Shown piece by piece: positions 16,656-24,770 of a stretch of 49,708 nucleotides of DNA (position 1 is its first letter; each line of letters opens with the position of its first letter). The position numbers were made by a program, and so were the translations under genes. The stretch is from Oscillospiraceae bacterium (GTDB taxonomy: Bacteria; Bacillota; Clostridia; Oscillospirales; Oscillospiraceae), in NCBI GenBank assembly GCA_018385135.1, contig JAHAWY010000014.1:1-49708 (forward strand), read 5' to 3'. Under the pieces are notes generated by a model. That model did not search any database and had not been told where the DNA came from. It saw only the letters and a program-made list of their open reading frames with translations.

Positions 16656-18233
16656 TTAGTTGTCGGAATAGATTTTGTAGCCATGCTTGCCGTTATATTT
16701 AACTTCGTAGAGCGCACTGTCCGCTTTGGAGTAGATATCCTTAAAATCTGCGGACTCTTTCACAGGGGCGACGCCGATGCTGAAGGTTATCTGCGGCTCG
16801 TCGGGAGCATCGGGCGGCAGGGAAAGATAACGCGAGAGGTTCTTTGCCATTTTTGCAAGCTCCTCATCGCTGGAGAAGCTTCTCAAATAGGCTGCAAATT
16901 CGTCTCCGCCCATGCGGGCAACTATGTTGTCCTCGCCGAAAAAGCGCATAAGGCGGTTTGCGGCGTTTATAAGTACCTTGTCGCCGACCTCATGACCCAT
17001 GCAGTCGTTTATGTCCTTGAAGTCATCTATATCCATAAGGAACAGCGCGCCGCTGCCCTTGGCGATGGCTTCGGCAAACGCCTTTTCAGCCGCTGCGCGG
17101 TTGAAAAGCTTTGTCATGCTGTCGGTCTGAGCCATACGCTGAAGCTCCGTCTTTTCGCGCATTTCCTTGTCCATATCAATAGCGTAGCCGACGATGTGGA
17201 TGTCGTTTGTCTTGGTGTCGCTGTAAAGACGGATGCTGACCTTGACCCAATGATACTCGTTGTCGCTGCCGAGCCGGCGGTATACAACGGGATCCGGCTC
17301 GGTGCCGCGGTCGAAGCAGTCAAGCAGGTATTTGCGGCTGAATACTTCTGCAAAGTCATCATAATCGTCGGGGTGGATGATTTTCTTGGCATAAAGAAGC
17401 CATGTGTCATAGGGGAAGTTTTTTTCAAAGCTGTCGGAATAAACGTCCAGACCGTCGATAATGACGTTTTTGGAGATGTTCGCCTGCGCAACAAAAAGCG
17501 CGTCGCGCACGAGGGCGCTTTGCAGGCGATCCTGCGCAAGCAGCTCGCTGCTGAGATCGTCTGTCATCTCCTTATCCTTATTTATACGGAAGGTAAAGAG
17601 CAAAACGGCGTAGCAGCCTATAAACATCACCAAACTGTAATTAAACTCCAGGAGAGAGAACGGCAGAGAATCAATCTGACGTTCAAAAAAGAGAGAGTTT
17701 ATTACCATAAGTATTGCGCTGCCGAGCATCCAGCCGACAAGGAAGGTCTTTCCCGAGTTTGGCTTGAGAGAAAGGATTATCTGCTCATGCGAAACGCCCT
17801 TGTCAATAAAGAGGATGATCACCAGACACAGCAGGTCGGAAAGGCAGTTTGTTATCAGCAAGAGATTGCCGTCATTATACACGGTGGTTATTGGAATGAG
17901 GGTGATGACGGATATTGCCGAGCCGATAATACCGCGCAGACAGCTTGCGTTTATAAGCACCGCCAGAGTGCCGTAGAGGTTGTTGATATTTGATATGCGG
18001 TAAAGAAGCTTGATAGCCAAAAACAGCAGTAAAAAGCACGCGATATAAACGATGCTGAGAGGCAAAAGACGAGTACCCAGATCTTTTAGATATGAGCACG
18101 GCAGGCTGACAGCCAGCAAAAGAAGCGTACTCTTTCTCGGCTTGTCGGATATTTGTTCAATAAACCGCATACCCACAAAGCCAAAGCAGGTGAAAAGCAA
18201 TATGTCAATAATTCTTAGGATTGTATATGTCAT
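16656..18233 (-). CDS. Membrane GGDEF diguanylate cyclase with PAS-like domain (paralogue)
   Basis: This is a second probable c-di-GMP synthase, 525 residues, with the same plan as its convergent neighbour: about six hydrophobic segments in residues 1-215, a PAS-like domain (HPDDYDDF, YHWVKVSIRLY), and a GGDEF domain with DIDDFKDINDCMGHEVGD and MGGDEF at about 441. No RxxD inhibitory site is present. The start at 18233 is preceded by GGAG; an ATG 36 bases upstream adds a stretch without family features. Conserved pieces shared with the paralogue include the linker RLQxALxRDxLF and TEPxPxxYRR, so the pair arose by duplication. The ligand of the membrane part is unknown. Confidence 0.9.
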   Translation of the reverse strand: MTYTILRIIDILLFTCFGFVGMRFIEQISDKPRKSTLLLLAVSLPCSYLKDLGTRLLPLSIVYIACFLLLFLAIKLLYRISNINNLYGTLAVLINASCLRGIIGSAISVITLIPITTVYNDGNLLLITNCLSDLLCLVIILFIDKGVSHEQIILSLKPNSGKTFLVGWMLGSAILMVINSLFFERQIDSLPFSLLEFNYSLVMFIGCYAVLLFTFRINKDKEMTDDLSSELLAQDRLQSALVRDALFVAQANISKNVIIDGLDVYSDSFEKNFPYDTWLLYAKKIIHPDDYDDFAEVFSRKYLLDCFDRGTEPDPVVYRRLGSDNEYHWVKVSIRLYSDTKTNDIHIVGYAIDMDKEMREKTELQRMAQTDSMTKLFNRAAAEKAFAEAIAKGSGALFLMDIDDFKDINDCMGHEVGDKVLINAANRLMRFFGEDNIVARMGGDEFAAYLRSFSSDEELAKMAKNLSRYLSLPPDAPDEPQITFSIGVAPVKESADFKDIYSKADSALYEVKYNGKHGYKIYSDN

Positions 18234-18364
18234 ATCAGCAACTCCGGTTGCATTTTTTTGGCTGCACACCTATTTTCGCAGATTTTTAACAATTTGTATA
18301 TAGGTTTTTTTAAAATTTTTGAAAAATTTTTAACGTTTATGCAGTTTTTCTCCCTTTAGCAAAG

Positions 18365-18407
18365 GCGAATAAAATAAGGGCGCGCATTTTTTAACGGTGC
18401 GCGCCCC
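18365..18407 (-). terminator. Terminator of the pot operon
   Basis: GGGCGCGCA (18378-18386) and TGCGCGCCC (18398-18406) pair around an 11-base loop. On the minus strand the stem is followed by TTATTTTATTC. It lies 15 bases after the potD stop. Confidence 0.7.
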
Positions 18408-18420
18408 TTTCAAGCGGGTG

Positions 18421-19461
18421 TTATGACTTAAGCTGAACCCACATGGAGTCATAGAAGTCAAGTGTTTCCTGCGGGAGGTTTGTGAACGCTTCGCAGTGGG
18501 CAAGCACCTCGTCGGAGGGGTATCTGACTGCTTCGGCAGTTTCATCAAGCTCCAACAGGGCTTTGGCATCGCCTACGGGGCTGGTGTAGCCGATGAAATC
18601 AGAGTTGGTAGCGCTGACCTGCGCGCCGGTCATGAAGTTGATAAACGCTTCGGCATTTTCCTTGTTTTCGGCGGATTTAAGTATGCACATTGCGTCTACA
18701 AATACGTTTGTGCCCTCCTCGGGGATGCAGAACTTGAGGTTGGGGTTGTTCTCAAGCATCGTCAGATAGTCGCCTGCGTAATATGGACCGATAGCGGCTT
18801 CGCCGGACTCAAGCTTGTCGAAAATCTGATCCATAACGTAGCCTTGAAGAATGGGCTTTTGCTTTTTGAGCAGGTCAAAGGCGGCTGCAAGCTCTGCCTC
18901 GTCCGTGGTGTTGAGGGAATAGCCGAGGTATTTAAGGGCAATGCCCATAGCATCACGGCTGTTGTCGAACATAAGAATCTGACCTGCGTTAGCTTCGTCA
19001 AAAAGGGCGCCCCAGCCTGTCACCTCGCCGACAACGCCGGGGTCATAGATGATGCCGACCGTGCCCCACATATAAGGCACGCTGTATTTGTTTTCGGGGT
19101 CGTAGGTCATGTTCTTGAGGCTGTCATCAACCAGAGCATAGTTGGGGATGTTGTCAAAGTTGAGCTCGGCGAGCATATCCTCGTCGATAAGACGGGAGAC
19201 CATGTAGTCAGAGGGGATGACAACGTCGTAATTAACGCCGCCCTGACGCAGAACGGAATACATCTGCTCGTTGGACTCATAGGTTTTATAGTTTACCTTT
19301 ATACCGGTTTCTGCTTCAAATTCGTCAAGCAGGACAGGGTCGATATATTCGCCCCAGTTATAGACGTTGACAACCTGCTTTTCGCCGCCGCTGCCGCCGC
19401 AGCCGGCAAATACGCATACGATAAAAACGGCACACATGACAAGGGAAACAGCTTTTTTCAT
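18421..19461 (-). CDS. potD: Spermidine/putrescine ABC transporter substrate-binding lipoprotein
   Basis: This is the extracellular solute receptor of the polyamine importer. The 346-residue protein starts with a lipoprotein signal (MKKAVSLVMCAVFIVCVFAGC) whose lipobox FAGC puts the lipidated cysteine near residue 21. The mature part begins with the PotD-type VNVYNWGEYIDPVLLDEFEAETGIKV and includes YDVVIPSDYMVSRL, VPYMWGTVGI and IGPYYAGDYL, typical of polyamine binders. The start at 19461 has AAAGGA about 12 bases upstream. It follows potC after 90 bases and is the last gene of potABCD. Whether it prefers spermidine or putrescine cannot be judged here. Confidence 0.94.
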   Translation of the reverse strand: MKKAVSLVMCAVFIVCVFAGCGGSGGEKQVVNVYNWGEYIDPVLLDEFEAETGIKVNYKTYESNEQMYSVLRQGGVNYDVVIPSDYMVSRLIDEDMLAELNFDNIPNYALVDDSLKNMTYDPENKYSVPYMWGTVGIIYDPGVVGEVTGWGALFDEANAGQILMFDNSRDAMGIALKYLGYSLNTTDEAELAAAFDLLKKQKPILQGYVMDQIFDKLESGEAAIGPYYAGDYLTMLENNPNLKFCIPEEGTNVFVDAMCILKSAENKENAEAFINFMTGAQVSATNSDFIGYTSPVGDAKALLELDETAEAVRYPSDEVLAHCEAFTNLPQETLDFYDSMWVQLKS

Positions 19462-19551
19462 TAATAATAATTCCTTTCGTTTTAATTTAGTGAACAATAA
19501 AAACGCTTATGGTTTTCCGGCAGCCGTAGGGCGGCGCTGAAAAACAAATTG

Positions 19552-20391
19552 CTAGATGCTTACGGCGCGCTGACCTCTAAGCGCCTTTTGCTTTTTTTCC
19601 TCCGCCTTGCTCTGCTGCGCCTGACGCACATTTACAACGATGAGCAGCACCAGCACAACGGCGAAAAGCAGCGTGGAGATTGCGTTTATCTTCGGGCTGA
19701 TGCGGCGGCGTGTCATGGCGTAAATCGCCATTGAAAGGGTCTGCACGCTGCTGCCGGCGGTAAAGTAGCTGATAACAAAGTCATCCACCGACATTGTGAA
19801 AGCGATGAGCAGACCGTTAACGATGCCCGGCATGATTTCGGGAAGAATGACCTTGTAGATGGTCTGAAACCATGTGCAGCCCAAATCCTGCGCCGCTTCG
19901 GAGAGGTTTGGGTCAAGCTGATAGAGCTTGGGCATTACAGAGAGGATTACATAAGGAATGTTAAAGCTGATGTGCGCGATAAGCAGCGTTCCAAAGCCGA
20001 GGTCAAAACCCATCACCGCGCCCGCGGAGACAAACAGCAGCGAAAGCGAAACGCCCGTGATGATGTCCGCGTTAACGGCGGGGATGTTATTTATCGTAAG
20101 CAGAGGGGAACGCCATTTTTTCTTCATGTTGAAAAAGCCTATGGCGGCAAAGGTTCCGACCACCACCGCGATGAGCGAGGCTAGAACCGAGACAAGCAGC
20201 GTTATTTCAAGTGACTGGATTATCATCCTGTCGCTGAAAAGCTCCTTGTACCAGTTGAGCGTGAAGCCCGACCAGACGGTGCGGCTTTTGGAATCGTTGA
20301 ACGAGAAAACGATCAGCACCGCGATTGGCAGATAGAGAAAAACGAAGGTGAGCAGCATTAAAAGCTTGCCGCTGCATTTGTTCTTTTTCAC
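19552..20391 (-). CDS. potC: Spermidine/putrescine ABC transporter permease PotC
   Basis: This inner-membrane permease has 279 residues with six expected membrane segments and the ABC coupling motif EAAQDLGCTWFQTIYKVILP. It includes the PotC-like FSFNDSKSRTVWSGFTLNWYKELF after the first helix. It begins with GTG at 20391, overlapping the potB stop by four bases (GTGA), so translation is coupled. The C-terminus is a basic, charged tail. Confidence 0.94.
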   Translation of the reverse strand: MKKNKCSGKLLMLLTFVFLYLPIAVLIVFSFNDSKSRTVWSGFTLNWYKELFSDRMIIQSLEITLLVSVLASLIAVVVGTFAAIGFFNMKKKWRSPLLTINNIPAVNADIITGVSLSLLFVSAGAVMGFDLGFGTLLIAHISFNIPYVILSVMPKLYQLDPNLSEAAQDLGCTWFQTIYKVILPEIMPGIVNGLLIAFTMSVDDFVISYFTAGSSVQTLSMAIYAMTRRRISPKINAISTLLFAVVLVLLIVVNVRQAQQSKAEEKKQKALRGQRAVSI

Positions 20392-21323
20392 ATTACCACC
20401 GCCGTTTCCTCGCCCTCGCCGAATTTATTCATGATGCTCATGCACACAACAACGATGATCATCATAATGAGGGAGATCGCCGAGCCGAGATGCGGATTGT
20501 ATGCCGCGCCGAGGAATTGCATCTCGATAAGGTCGCCAAGCAGCATATCCGTGCCGCCGCCGAGAAGCTTGGAAATGACAAAGGTTGAGACCGAGGGCAC
20601 GAATACCATCGTTACTCCGCTTATAACGCCGGATAGGCTCAGCGGGAAAATGACCTTGCGGAACACGGTTTTGCCGCTTGCGCCGAGATCCTGTGCAGCC
20701 TCGATGACGAAAGGATCTATTTTGATGATGACGCTGTGGATCGGCAGTATCATAAAGGGCAGGTAGTTATAAACCATGCCCAGAACGACCGCGCCGCCGG
20801 TATTTATCATCTGGAAGTGGTCGATGGGAGTCCAGCTTGCGCTCAGGCTTTCTCCGATGGAGTTGACAAGCTCGAAAACTCCGATAGCCCCGAAAAAGCG
20901 GTTTATAAGCCCCGTGTTTTCCAAAAGGGACATCCACGCATAGGTGCGCAGCAGAAAGTTTATCCACATCGGCAGCATGAGCATCATCAAAACGATGCGC
21001 TGTGTGCGCGCTGAGGTCCGGCTTATCGCCAGCGCGGTGGGGTAACCGATCAGCAGGCAGATGATAGTTGCCAAAAACGCCAGCCACAGGCTTCGTCCGA
21101 AAACGGGGGCGTATACGTTGATGCCGGAAAAGTTTTCGAGCGTAAAGCCGATTCCCGCTTTCGTAAAGGCATATACCATAACGAGAAGAATGGGGATTAT
21201 GACAAAAAGCGCCATCCAGATAATATACGGATAGGCAAAAGCCTTTTTCCTGTTGCGGTCAAGAAAGCTCCTGAAGCGCTGCCGAAGCTTTATGAGCGGT
21301 GCGTGCAGCTTGGCTTTACTCAT
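20388..21323 (-). CDS. potB: Spermidine/putrescine ABC transporter permease PotB
   Basis: The partner permease of PotC has 311 residues, a charged N-terminus, six membrane segments and the coupling motif [20 protein letters not shown]. The ATG at 21323 lies inside the end of potA (8-base overlap), with GGAGGG about 8 bases upstream. A longer in-frame start at 21365 would overlap potA by 50 bases and is less likely. The [18 protein letters not shown] segment after the first helix fits the PotB/PotH group. Confidence 0.94.
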   Translation of the reverse strand: MSKAKLHAPLIKLRQRFRSFLDRNRKKAFAYPYIIWMALFVIIPILLVMVYAFTKAGIGFTLENFSGINVYAPVFGRSLWLAFLATIICLLIGYPTALAISRTSARTQRIVLMMLMLPMWINFLLRTYAWMSLLENTGLINRFFGAIGVFELVNSIGESLSASWTPIDHFQMINTGGAVVLGMVYNYLPFMILPIHSVIIKIDPFVIEAAQDLGASGKTVFRKVIFPLSLSGVISGVTMVFVPSVSTFVISKLLGGGTDMLLGDLIEMQFLGAAYNPHLGSAISLIMMIIVVVCMSIMNKFGEGEETAVVM

Positions 21324-22452
21324 CCTCCTGCCCTCCCGCCTCCGGGTCGGCGGAAAGCTCGTCATATTCCTCGGAATAGGAGCTGTAATCGCCGTAAAGC
21401 CCTGAGTATTCGCTCTTTTTCATTATGTGGAAGCCGTCAGGGTCTATCTTCACGCCGATAGTCGAGCCGACGGGGGAATGGTCGGTGGTTTGTATAAGCC
21501 ACTTAAAGCCCTGAAAATCGACAATGATATCATACTGCATACCCTTGAAGGTAACGTCGGTGACAACGCCGGTGATCTGTCCTTGTTCAACGGGGACTAT
21601 GTCTATATCCTCGGGACGAACGACGACGTCTACCGCTTCGTTTTTGGCAAAGCCCTTGTCAAGACAGAGGAAGTTATGCCCGTACATACGGACGATTTTA
21701 TCCTCGACCATAACGCCGTCTATAATATTGCTCTCGCCGATAAAGTCCGCCACGAAAGCGTTTTTCGGCTCGTTGTATATATCCAAAGGAGTGCCTATCT
21801 GCTGAATTTCGCCCTTGTTCATGACAACGACGGTGTCAGACATGGTAAGAGCTTCCTCCTGATCATGTGTTACATATATAAAAGTGATGCCCACCTGCTG
21901 CTGGATTTGCTTCAGCTCTCGCTGCATATCCTTTCGCAGCTTGAGGTCAAGCGCGCCGAGCGGTTCGTCCAAAAGCAGAACCTGGGGTCTGTTGACGATT
22001 GCCCTTGCAATGGCGATTCGTTGCTGCTGACCGCCGGACAACTGCGAAACGGAGCGCTTTTCATAGCCCTTCAGCGCGACAAGCTCCAACGCCTCATGGA
22101 CGCGGCGGGCTATTTCCTTTTCGGATAGCTTCGGGCGCTGAACGCGCAGACCGAAAGCAATGTTTTCAAACACGTTAAGGTGAGTGAAAAGGGCATACTT
22201 CTGGAAAACCGTGTTTACCTTGCGCTTGTGCGGCGGAACATCGTTTATTCGCACGCCGTCAAAAATAACCTCGCCGGAATCGGGCTTTAAAAAGCCGCCG
22301 ATTATGCGCAGCGTAGTTGTTTTACCGCAGCCCGAGGGTCCAAGCAGCGTGAGAAATTCCTTATCCTTAATTCCCAAATTAATCGAGTCCAGTACGACCT
22401 CGCCGTCAAATTCCTTGCGGCAATCAATAAGTCGTATGAGTTCTTTGGTCAT
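21316..22452 (-). CDS. potA: Spermidine/putrescine ABC transporter ATP-binding protein
   Basis: This ATPase energises the polyamine importer. The 378-residue protein has Walker [10 protein letters not shown] (38-46), the Q-loop FQKYALF, signature [14 protein letters not shown], Walker [13 protein letters not shown], the H-loop THDQEEALT, and a C-terminal TOBE-type regulatory domain (VRPEDIDI). The last 30 residues are an acidic, tyrosine- and serine-rich tail. AGGGGG lies upstream of the ATG. It is the first gene of potABCD and is preceded by a long structured leader, which suggests regulation at the RNA level. Confidence 0.95.
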   Translation of the reverse strand: MTKELIRLIDCRKEFDGEVVLDSINLGIKDKEFLTLLGPSGCGKTTTLRIIGGFLKPDSGEVIFDGVRINDVPPHKRKVNTVFQKYALFTHLNVFENIAFGLRVQRPKLSEKEIARRVHEALELVALKGYEKRSVSQLSGGQQQRIAIARAIVNRPQVLLLDEPLGALDLKLRKDMQRELKQIQQQVGITFIYVTHDQEEALTMSDTVVVMNKGEIQQIGTPLDIYNEPKNAFVADFIGESNIIDGVMVEDKIVRMYGHNFLCLDKGFAKNEAVDVVVRPEDIDIVPVEQGQITGVVTDVTFKGMQYDIIVDFQGFKWLIQTTDHSPVGSTIGVKIDPDGFHIMKKSEYSGLYGDYSSYSEEYDELSADPEAGGQEDE

Positions 22453-22727
22453 TGTCGTCCCCCTTCTTTAACACCCTGAGCGGAAAAAAGCTTCCGCTCA
22501 AGTTAAATGCCGGCACAAAGCAACAAACGCAAAGCGAGCGCGTTTCTTGAGCCACCCAAAGCTGCCGGAACCCGCCCATGCCGAAAAACCGATAACAGCA
22601 TGAACGGAACCCGCCGGCTCTGGCTGACACAAAATAATCCTTCGCTTCAATGCTTGCGTGAATTGCTTTATGCCGGCATATTGTCCGAATAGTATATGTT
22701 TTTAAGCCATAGATAATGTATGGCGCA
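22453..22727 (-). other. Long structured leader of the potABCD mRNA (candidate riboswitch)
   Basis: From the promoter at 22734-22762 the pot transcript would carry about 270 untranslated bases. On the minus strand they fold by eye into: hairpin GCCATA/TATGGC (22706-22724); a 17-base-pair closing stem between 22663-22679 and 22507-22523 with one G-U pair, continued inward by ACGCAA/TTGCGT; an inner arm with GCCGG/CCGGC and CATGCTG/CGGCATG; and hairpin GAGCGGAA/TTCCGCTC (22478-22499) before the ribosome site. The motif GGCGGGTTCCG occurs twice, on opposite sides of an internal loop in the inner arm. There is no open reading frame of note. The fold is observed; a regulatory role is inferred. Confidence 0.55.
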
Positions 22728-22733
22728 AAACAC

Positions 22734-22762
22734 AATATATATTCAAATGTGTCACTTGTCAA
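22734..22762 (-). promoter_or_regulatory. Sigma-A-type promoter of potABCD
   Basis: On the minus strand a perfect TTGACA (22762-22757) and TATATT (22739-22734) are 17 bases apart. The -35 box lies in the last codons of the upstream pseudouridine synthase gene. This fixes the transcription start near 22727, far ahead of potA. Confidence 0.7.
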
Positions 22763-23729
22763 CGGAAATTTTGAAATCGAAGTATTTTTCTGCAAAATCC
22801 ACGCGAGAGACGGCGAAGCTCCTGCCTCTAAGGTAGTTCAAAGCGCCCGCGTCCGTGGGAAAATCGAAGGTCAGCTTGTAGGAATAAAGTGCCTGCCCCT
22901 TTTCGTGAAACTCGCGGTTTATACGCTCGCTGCCGTACTTTCCGTCGCCAAGCAGGGGCGCTCCGGCGGCTGCGAGCTGCGCGCGGATCTGATGCGTTCG
23001 TCCTGTTAGCAGGCGGCATTCCACCAGCGAAAGCCCTCCCGCGGTTTTAAGCGTTCTGTATTCGGTTATCGCTTCCTTTGCTCCGGGACAGCTCGTTTTG
23101 CGAACATAGACCTGGTTTTTCTCCGCGTCCTTGAATATCCAGTTGCGAAGCGTCCCCGAGGCGGGCTTAGGTCTGCCGATTACGGCGCAAAGATAGAGCT
23201 TGTCAATCTCGCGCTCGCGGATTTTGTCGTTTAATATGCGCAGAGCCTCGGCGTTTTTGGCGGCAATAACGATGCCGCCGGTGTTGCGGTCGATGCGGTT
23301 GCAGAGAGCGGGGGCAAAGGAGTTTTCCTCGCGCGGCTTCCATTCGCCCGTCTGCACGCAGTGCGCCTGAATGTTGGCGATGAGCGTGTCGTAGCTCCAG
23401 TCGCCCGCGCTGTGGCAAAGGACGCCGGGCTTCTTGTCCGCGAGGAGGAGGTTTTCATCCTCGTATACTATATCAAGTTTTGGCGTGCCGACCTTTAAAT
23501 ATGCGTTTTCCTCGCTGGGGATTTCAAAGAACTCGTCATTTATATAAAGCTGAAGCACATCGCCCGGCTTGAGATGCTCGTCGCGCTTTGCGCCCTTGCC
23601 GTTTAGCTTGATACGTTTTATTCTGATATATTTCTGCAAAAGAGAGTCCGGCAGCAGAGGGACTGCCTTGCCCACAAAGCGGTCAAGACGCTGACCGGCG
23701 TCGTTTTTGCCGACAACTAATTCTACCAT
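22752..23729 (-). CDS. RluA-family 23S rRNA/tRNA pseudouridine synthase
   Basis: The enzyme isomerises uridine to pseudouridine in structured RNA. The 325-residue protein has an N-terminal S4-like RNA-binding region (AGQRLDRFVGKAV...KYIRIKRIKLNGKG) and a RluA catalytic domain with the active-site aspartate in NRIDRNTGGIVIAAK and the GRTHQIRAQLAAAG motif. It is closest to the RluC/RluD type, but the exact target uridines cannot be assigned. The ATG at 23729 has GGAG 8 bases upstream; an upstream in-frame extension is non-conserved. It is preceded on its strand by an extended -10 promoter and its 3' end holds the pot promoter. Confidence 0.9.
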   Translation of the reverse strand: MVELVVGKNDAGQRLDRFVGKAVPLLPDSLLQKYIRIKRIKLNGKGAKRDEHLKPGDVLQLYINDEFFEIPSEENAYLKVGTPKLDIVYEDENLLLADKKPGVLCHSAGDWSYDTLIANIQAHCVQTGEWKPREENSFAPALCNRIDRNTGGIVIAAKNAEALRILNDKIREREIDKLYLCAVIGRPKPASGTLRNWIFKDAEKNQVYVRKTSCPGAKEAITEYRTLKTAGGLSLVECRLLTGRTHQIRAQLAAAGAPLLGDGKYGSERINREFHEKGQALYSYKLTFDFPTDAGALNYLRGRSFAVSRVDFAEKYFDFKISVDK

Positions 23730-23822
23730 TGCGTTACTCCTTTGGGGCTTGAATTTTGCTGAAAAAGCACTGCCGCTTGTGTGCCCTAAAGCCCCTTGCT
23801 CCCAGGTGTAGTATGATGTAGT

Positions 23823-23831
23823 ATTATAGCA
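23823..23831 (-). promoter_or_regulatory. Extended -10 promoter for the pseudouridine synthase gene
   Basis: The minus strand reads TGCTATAAT, a perfect -10 box with an upstream TG. No good -35 box is present. It lies about 95 bases before the gene and back to back with the DUF177-rpmF promoter. Confidence 0.45.
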
Positions 23832-23872
23832 TATAAGCAAGCGAAAAGTATATAATAACTAGCAATTTTTTG

Positions 23873-23901
23873 TTGACAATGCGAATTATATCATTTATAA
23901 T
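23873..23901 (+). promoter_or_regulatory. Consensus promoter of the DUF177-rpmF operon
   Basis: Perfect TTGACA (23873-23878) and perfect TATAAT (23896-23901) are 17 bases apart. It is the best sigma-A promoter in the window and fits a ribosomal protein operon. Confidence 0.85.
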
Positions 23902-23927
23902 ACTCAAGCGACTATGTGAGGTGCTCA

Positions 23928-24431
23928 ATGAGGATCAATCTTTGTGAAATCATTGAAATGCCGGGCAAAAGCCTCCCTTTCTCCTGCGAATTGGAAACGG
24001 AAAGGCTGATGTGTCCGTCAATAAAGACCTTTCTTTCTTCGCCCGAAGCGGAAGGAGAAATCGTCAACACCGCCGGTGCGCTGACCCTGCTGGGAACGCT
24101 GAGGTCAGATATGCTCCTTGTCTGCGACCGCTGCGGCTGCGAGTATGAGCGGCGTTTGGAGCTTCCCATTGAGGCAAAGCTTGCCGCCGACGAGAGCGAC
24201 GAGGACGACCCGGAGGTTTTCCCCCTTGAGGGAGACTGGCTGGATTTGAGCGATTTGCTTGAAACCTGCTTCATTCTGGCAATGGATCAAAAATCCCTGT
24301 GCAGCGAAAGCTGCGCCGGGCTCTGCTCAAGATGCGGCAAAAATCTTAACGATGGTCCTTGTGACTGCAAAAAGGAAATAGATCCAAGATTGGCTGTATT
24401 AGAGCAGCTTTTGGATAAAAAGGAAGACTAA
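23928..24431 (+). CDS. DUF177 (YceD-like) protein upstream of rpmF
   Basis: The 167-residue protein belongs to DUF177, which is nearly always encoded before rpmF and has been linked in bacteria and plastids to 23S rRNA accumulation. It has a central CDRCGCEYERRLELP and a C-terminal CSRCGKNLNDGPCDC, forming a probable metal-binding cluster, with an acidic stretch (DESDEDDPE) between them. The ATG at 23928 has GAGG upstream. It is separated from rpmF by 37 bases and shares its promoter. Confidence 0.92.
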   Translation: MRINLCEIIEMPGKSLPFSCELETERLMCPSIKTFLSSPEAEGEIVNTAGALTLLGTLRSDMLLVCDRCGCEYERRLELPIEAKLAADESDEDDPEVFPLEGDWLDLSDLLETCFILAMDQKSLCSESCAGLCSRCGKNLNDGPCDCKKEIDPRLAVLEQLLDKKED

Positions 24432-24468
24432 AAGCTGTCAATTCAGCTGACAATTAGGAGGTGTCACC

Positions 24469-24648
24469 ATGGCGGTTCCAAAGAGAAAAACTTCAAAGGC
24501 GAGACGAGATAAGAGACGTAATTCTCACTGGAAGCTCGAGGCTCCCGGTATCGTTGCATGCCCCAATTGCGGCGCATATCACCTGCCCCATCGCGTTTGC
24601 AAGTCCTGCGGTTTCTATAATGGTCGCAAGGTTATAGACGTGAAGTAA
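24469..24648 (+). CDS. rpmF: 50S ribosomal protein L32
   Basis: Translation of this frame gives 59 residues starting [17 protein letters not shown] and containing the zinc-ribbon form [22 protein letters not shown], with all four cysteines. Sequence and length match L32. GGAGG lies 9 bases before the ATG. A terminator follows 12 bases after the stop, so the operon is DUF177-rpmF. Confidence 0.97.
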   Translation: MAVPKRKTSKARRDKRRNSHWKLEAPGIVACPNCGAYHLPHRVCKSCGFYNGRKVIDVK

Positions 24649-24659
24649 AACAAGTGCTT

Positions 24660-24691
24660 AAAGAGAGGAGGCATATGCCCCCTCTCTTTTT
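24660..24691 (+). terminator. Terminator of DUF177-rpmF
   Basis: AAAGAGAGG and CCTCTCTTT pair, with GGCATATGCC forming the top of the stem, and five T follow. Strong Rho-independent form. Confidence 0.85.
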
Positions 24692-24770
24692 GCTATATTC
24701 AGCAAAAATTCGGCAAGGCTATTACTGTTCGCCGAAACGTGCGAATATAAAGCAAGGCAAGGAGAGAGCC

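Noticed and set aside
16683..17993. A 436-codon plus-strand frame opposite the second GGDEF gene
   Set aside because: The minus strand carries a complete GGDEF protein with all motifs; the antisense product resembles nothing.
18496..19464. A 322-codon plus-strand frame opposite potD
   Set aside because: potD is unambiguous, with signal peptide and family motifs; the antisense frame has none.
22507..22679. The potABCD leader as a miniature transposable element with 17-bp terminal inverted repeats
   Set aside because: No target-site duplication is visible at its edges, no second copy occurs in the window, and it lies wholly between the promoter and potA, fitting a leader better. A genome-wide copy search would settle it.
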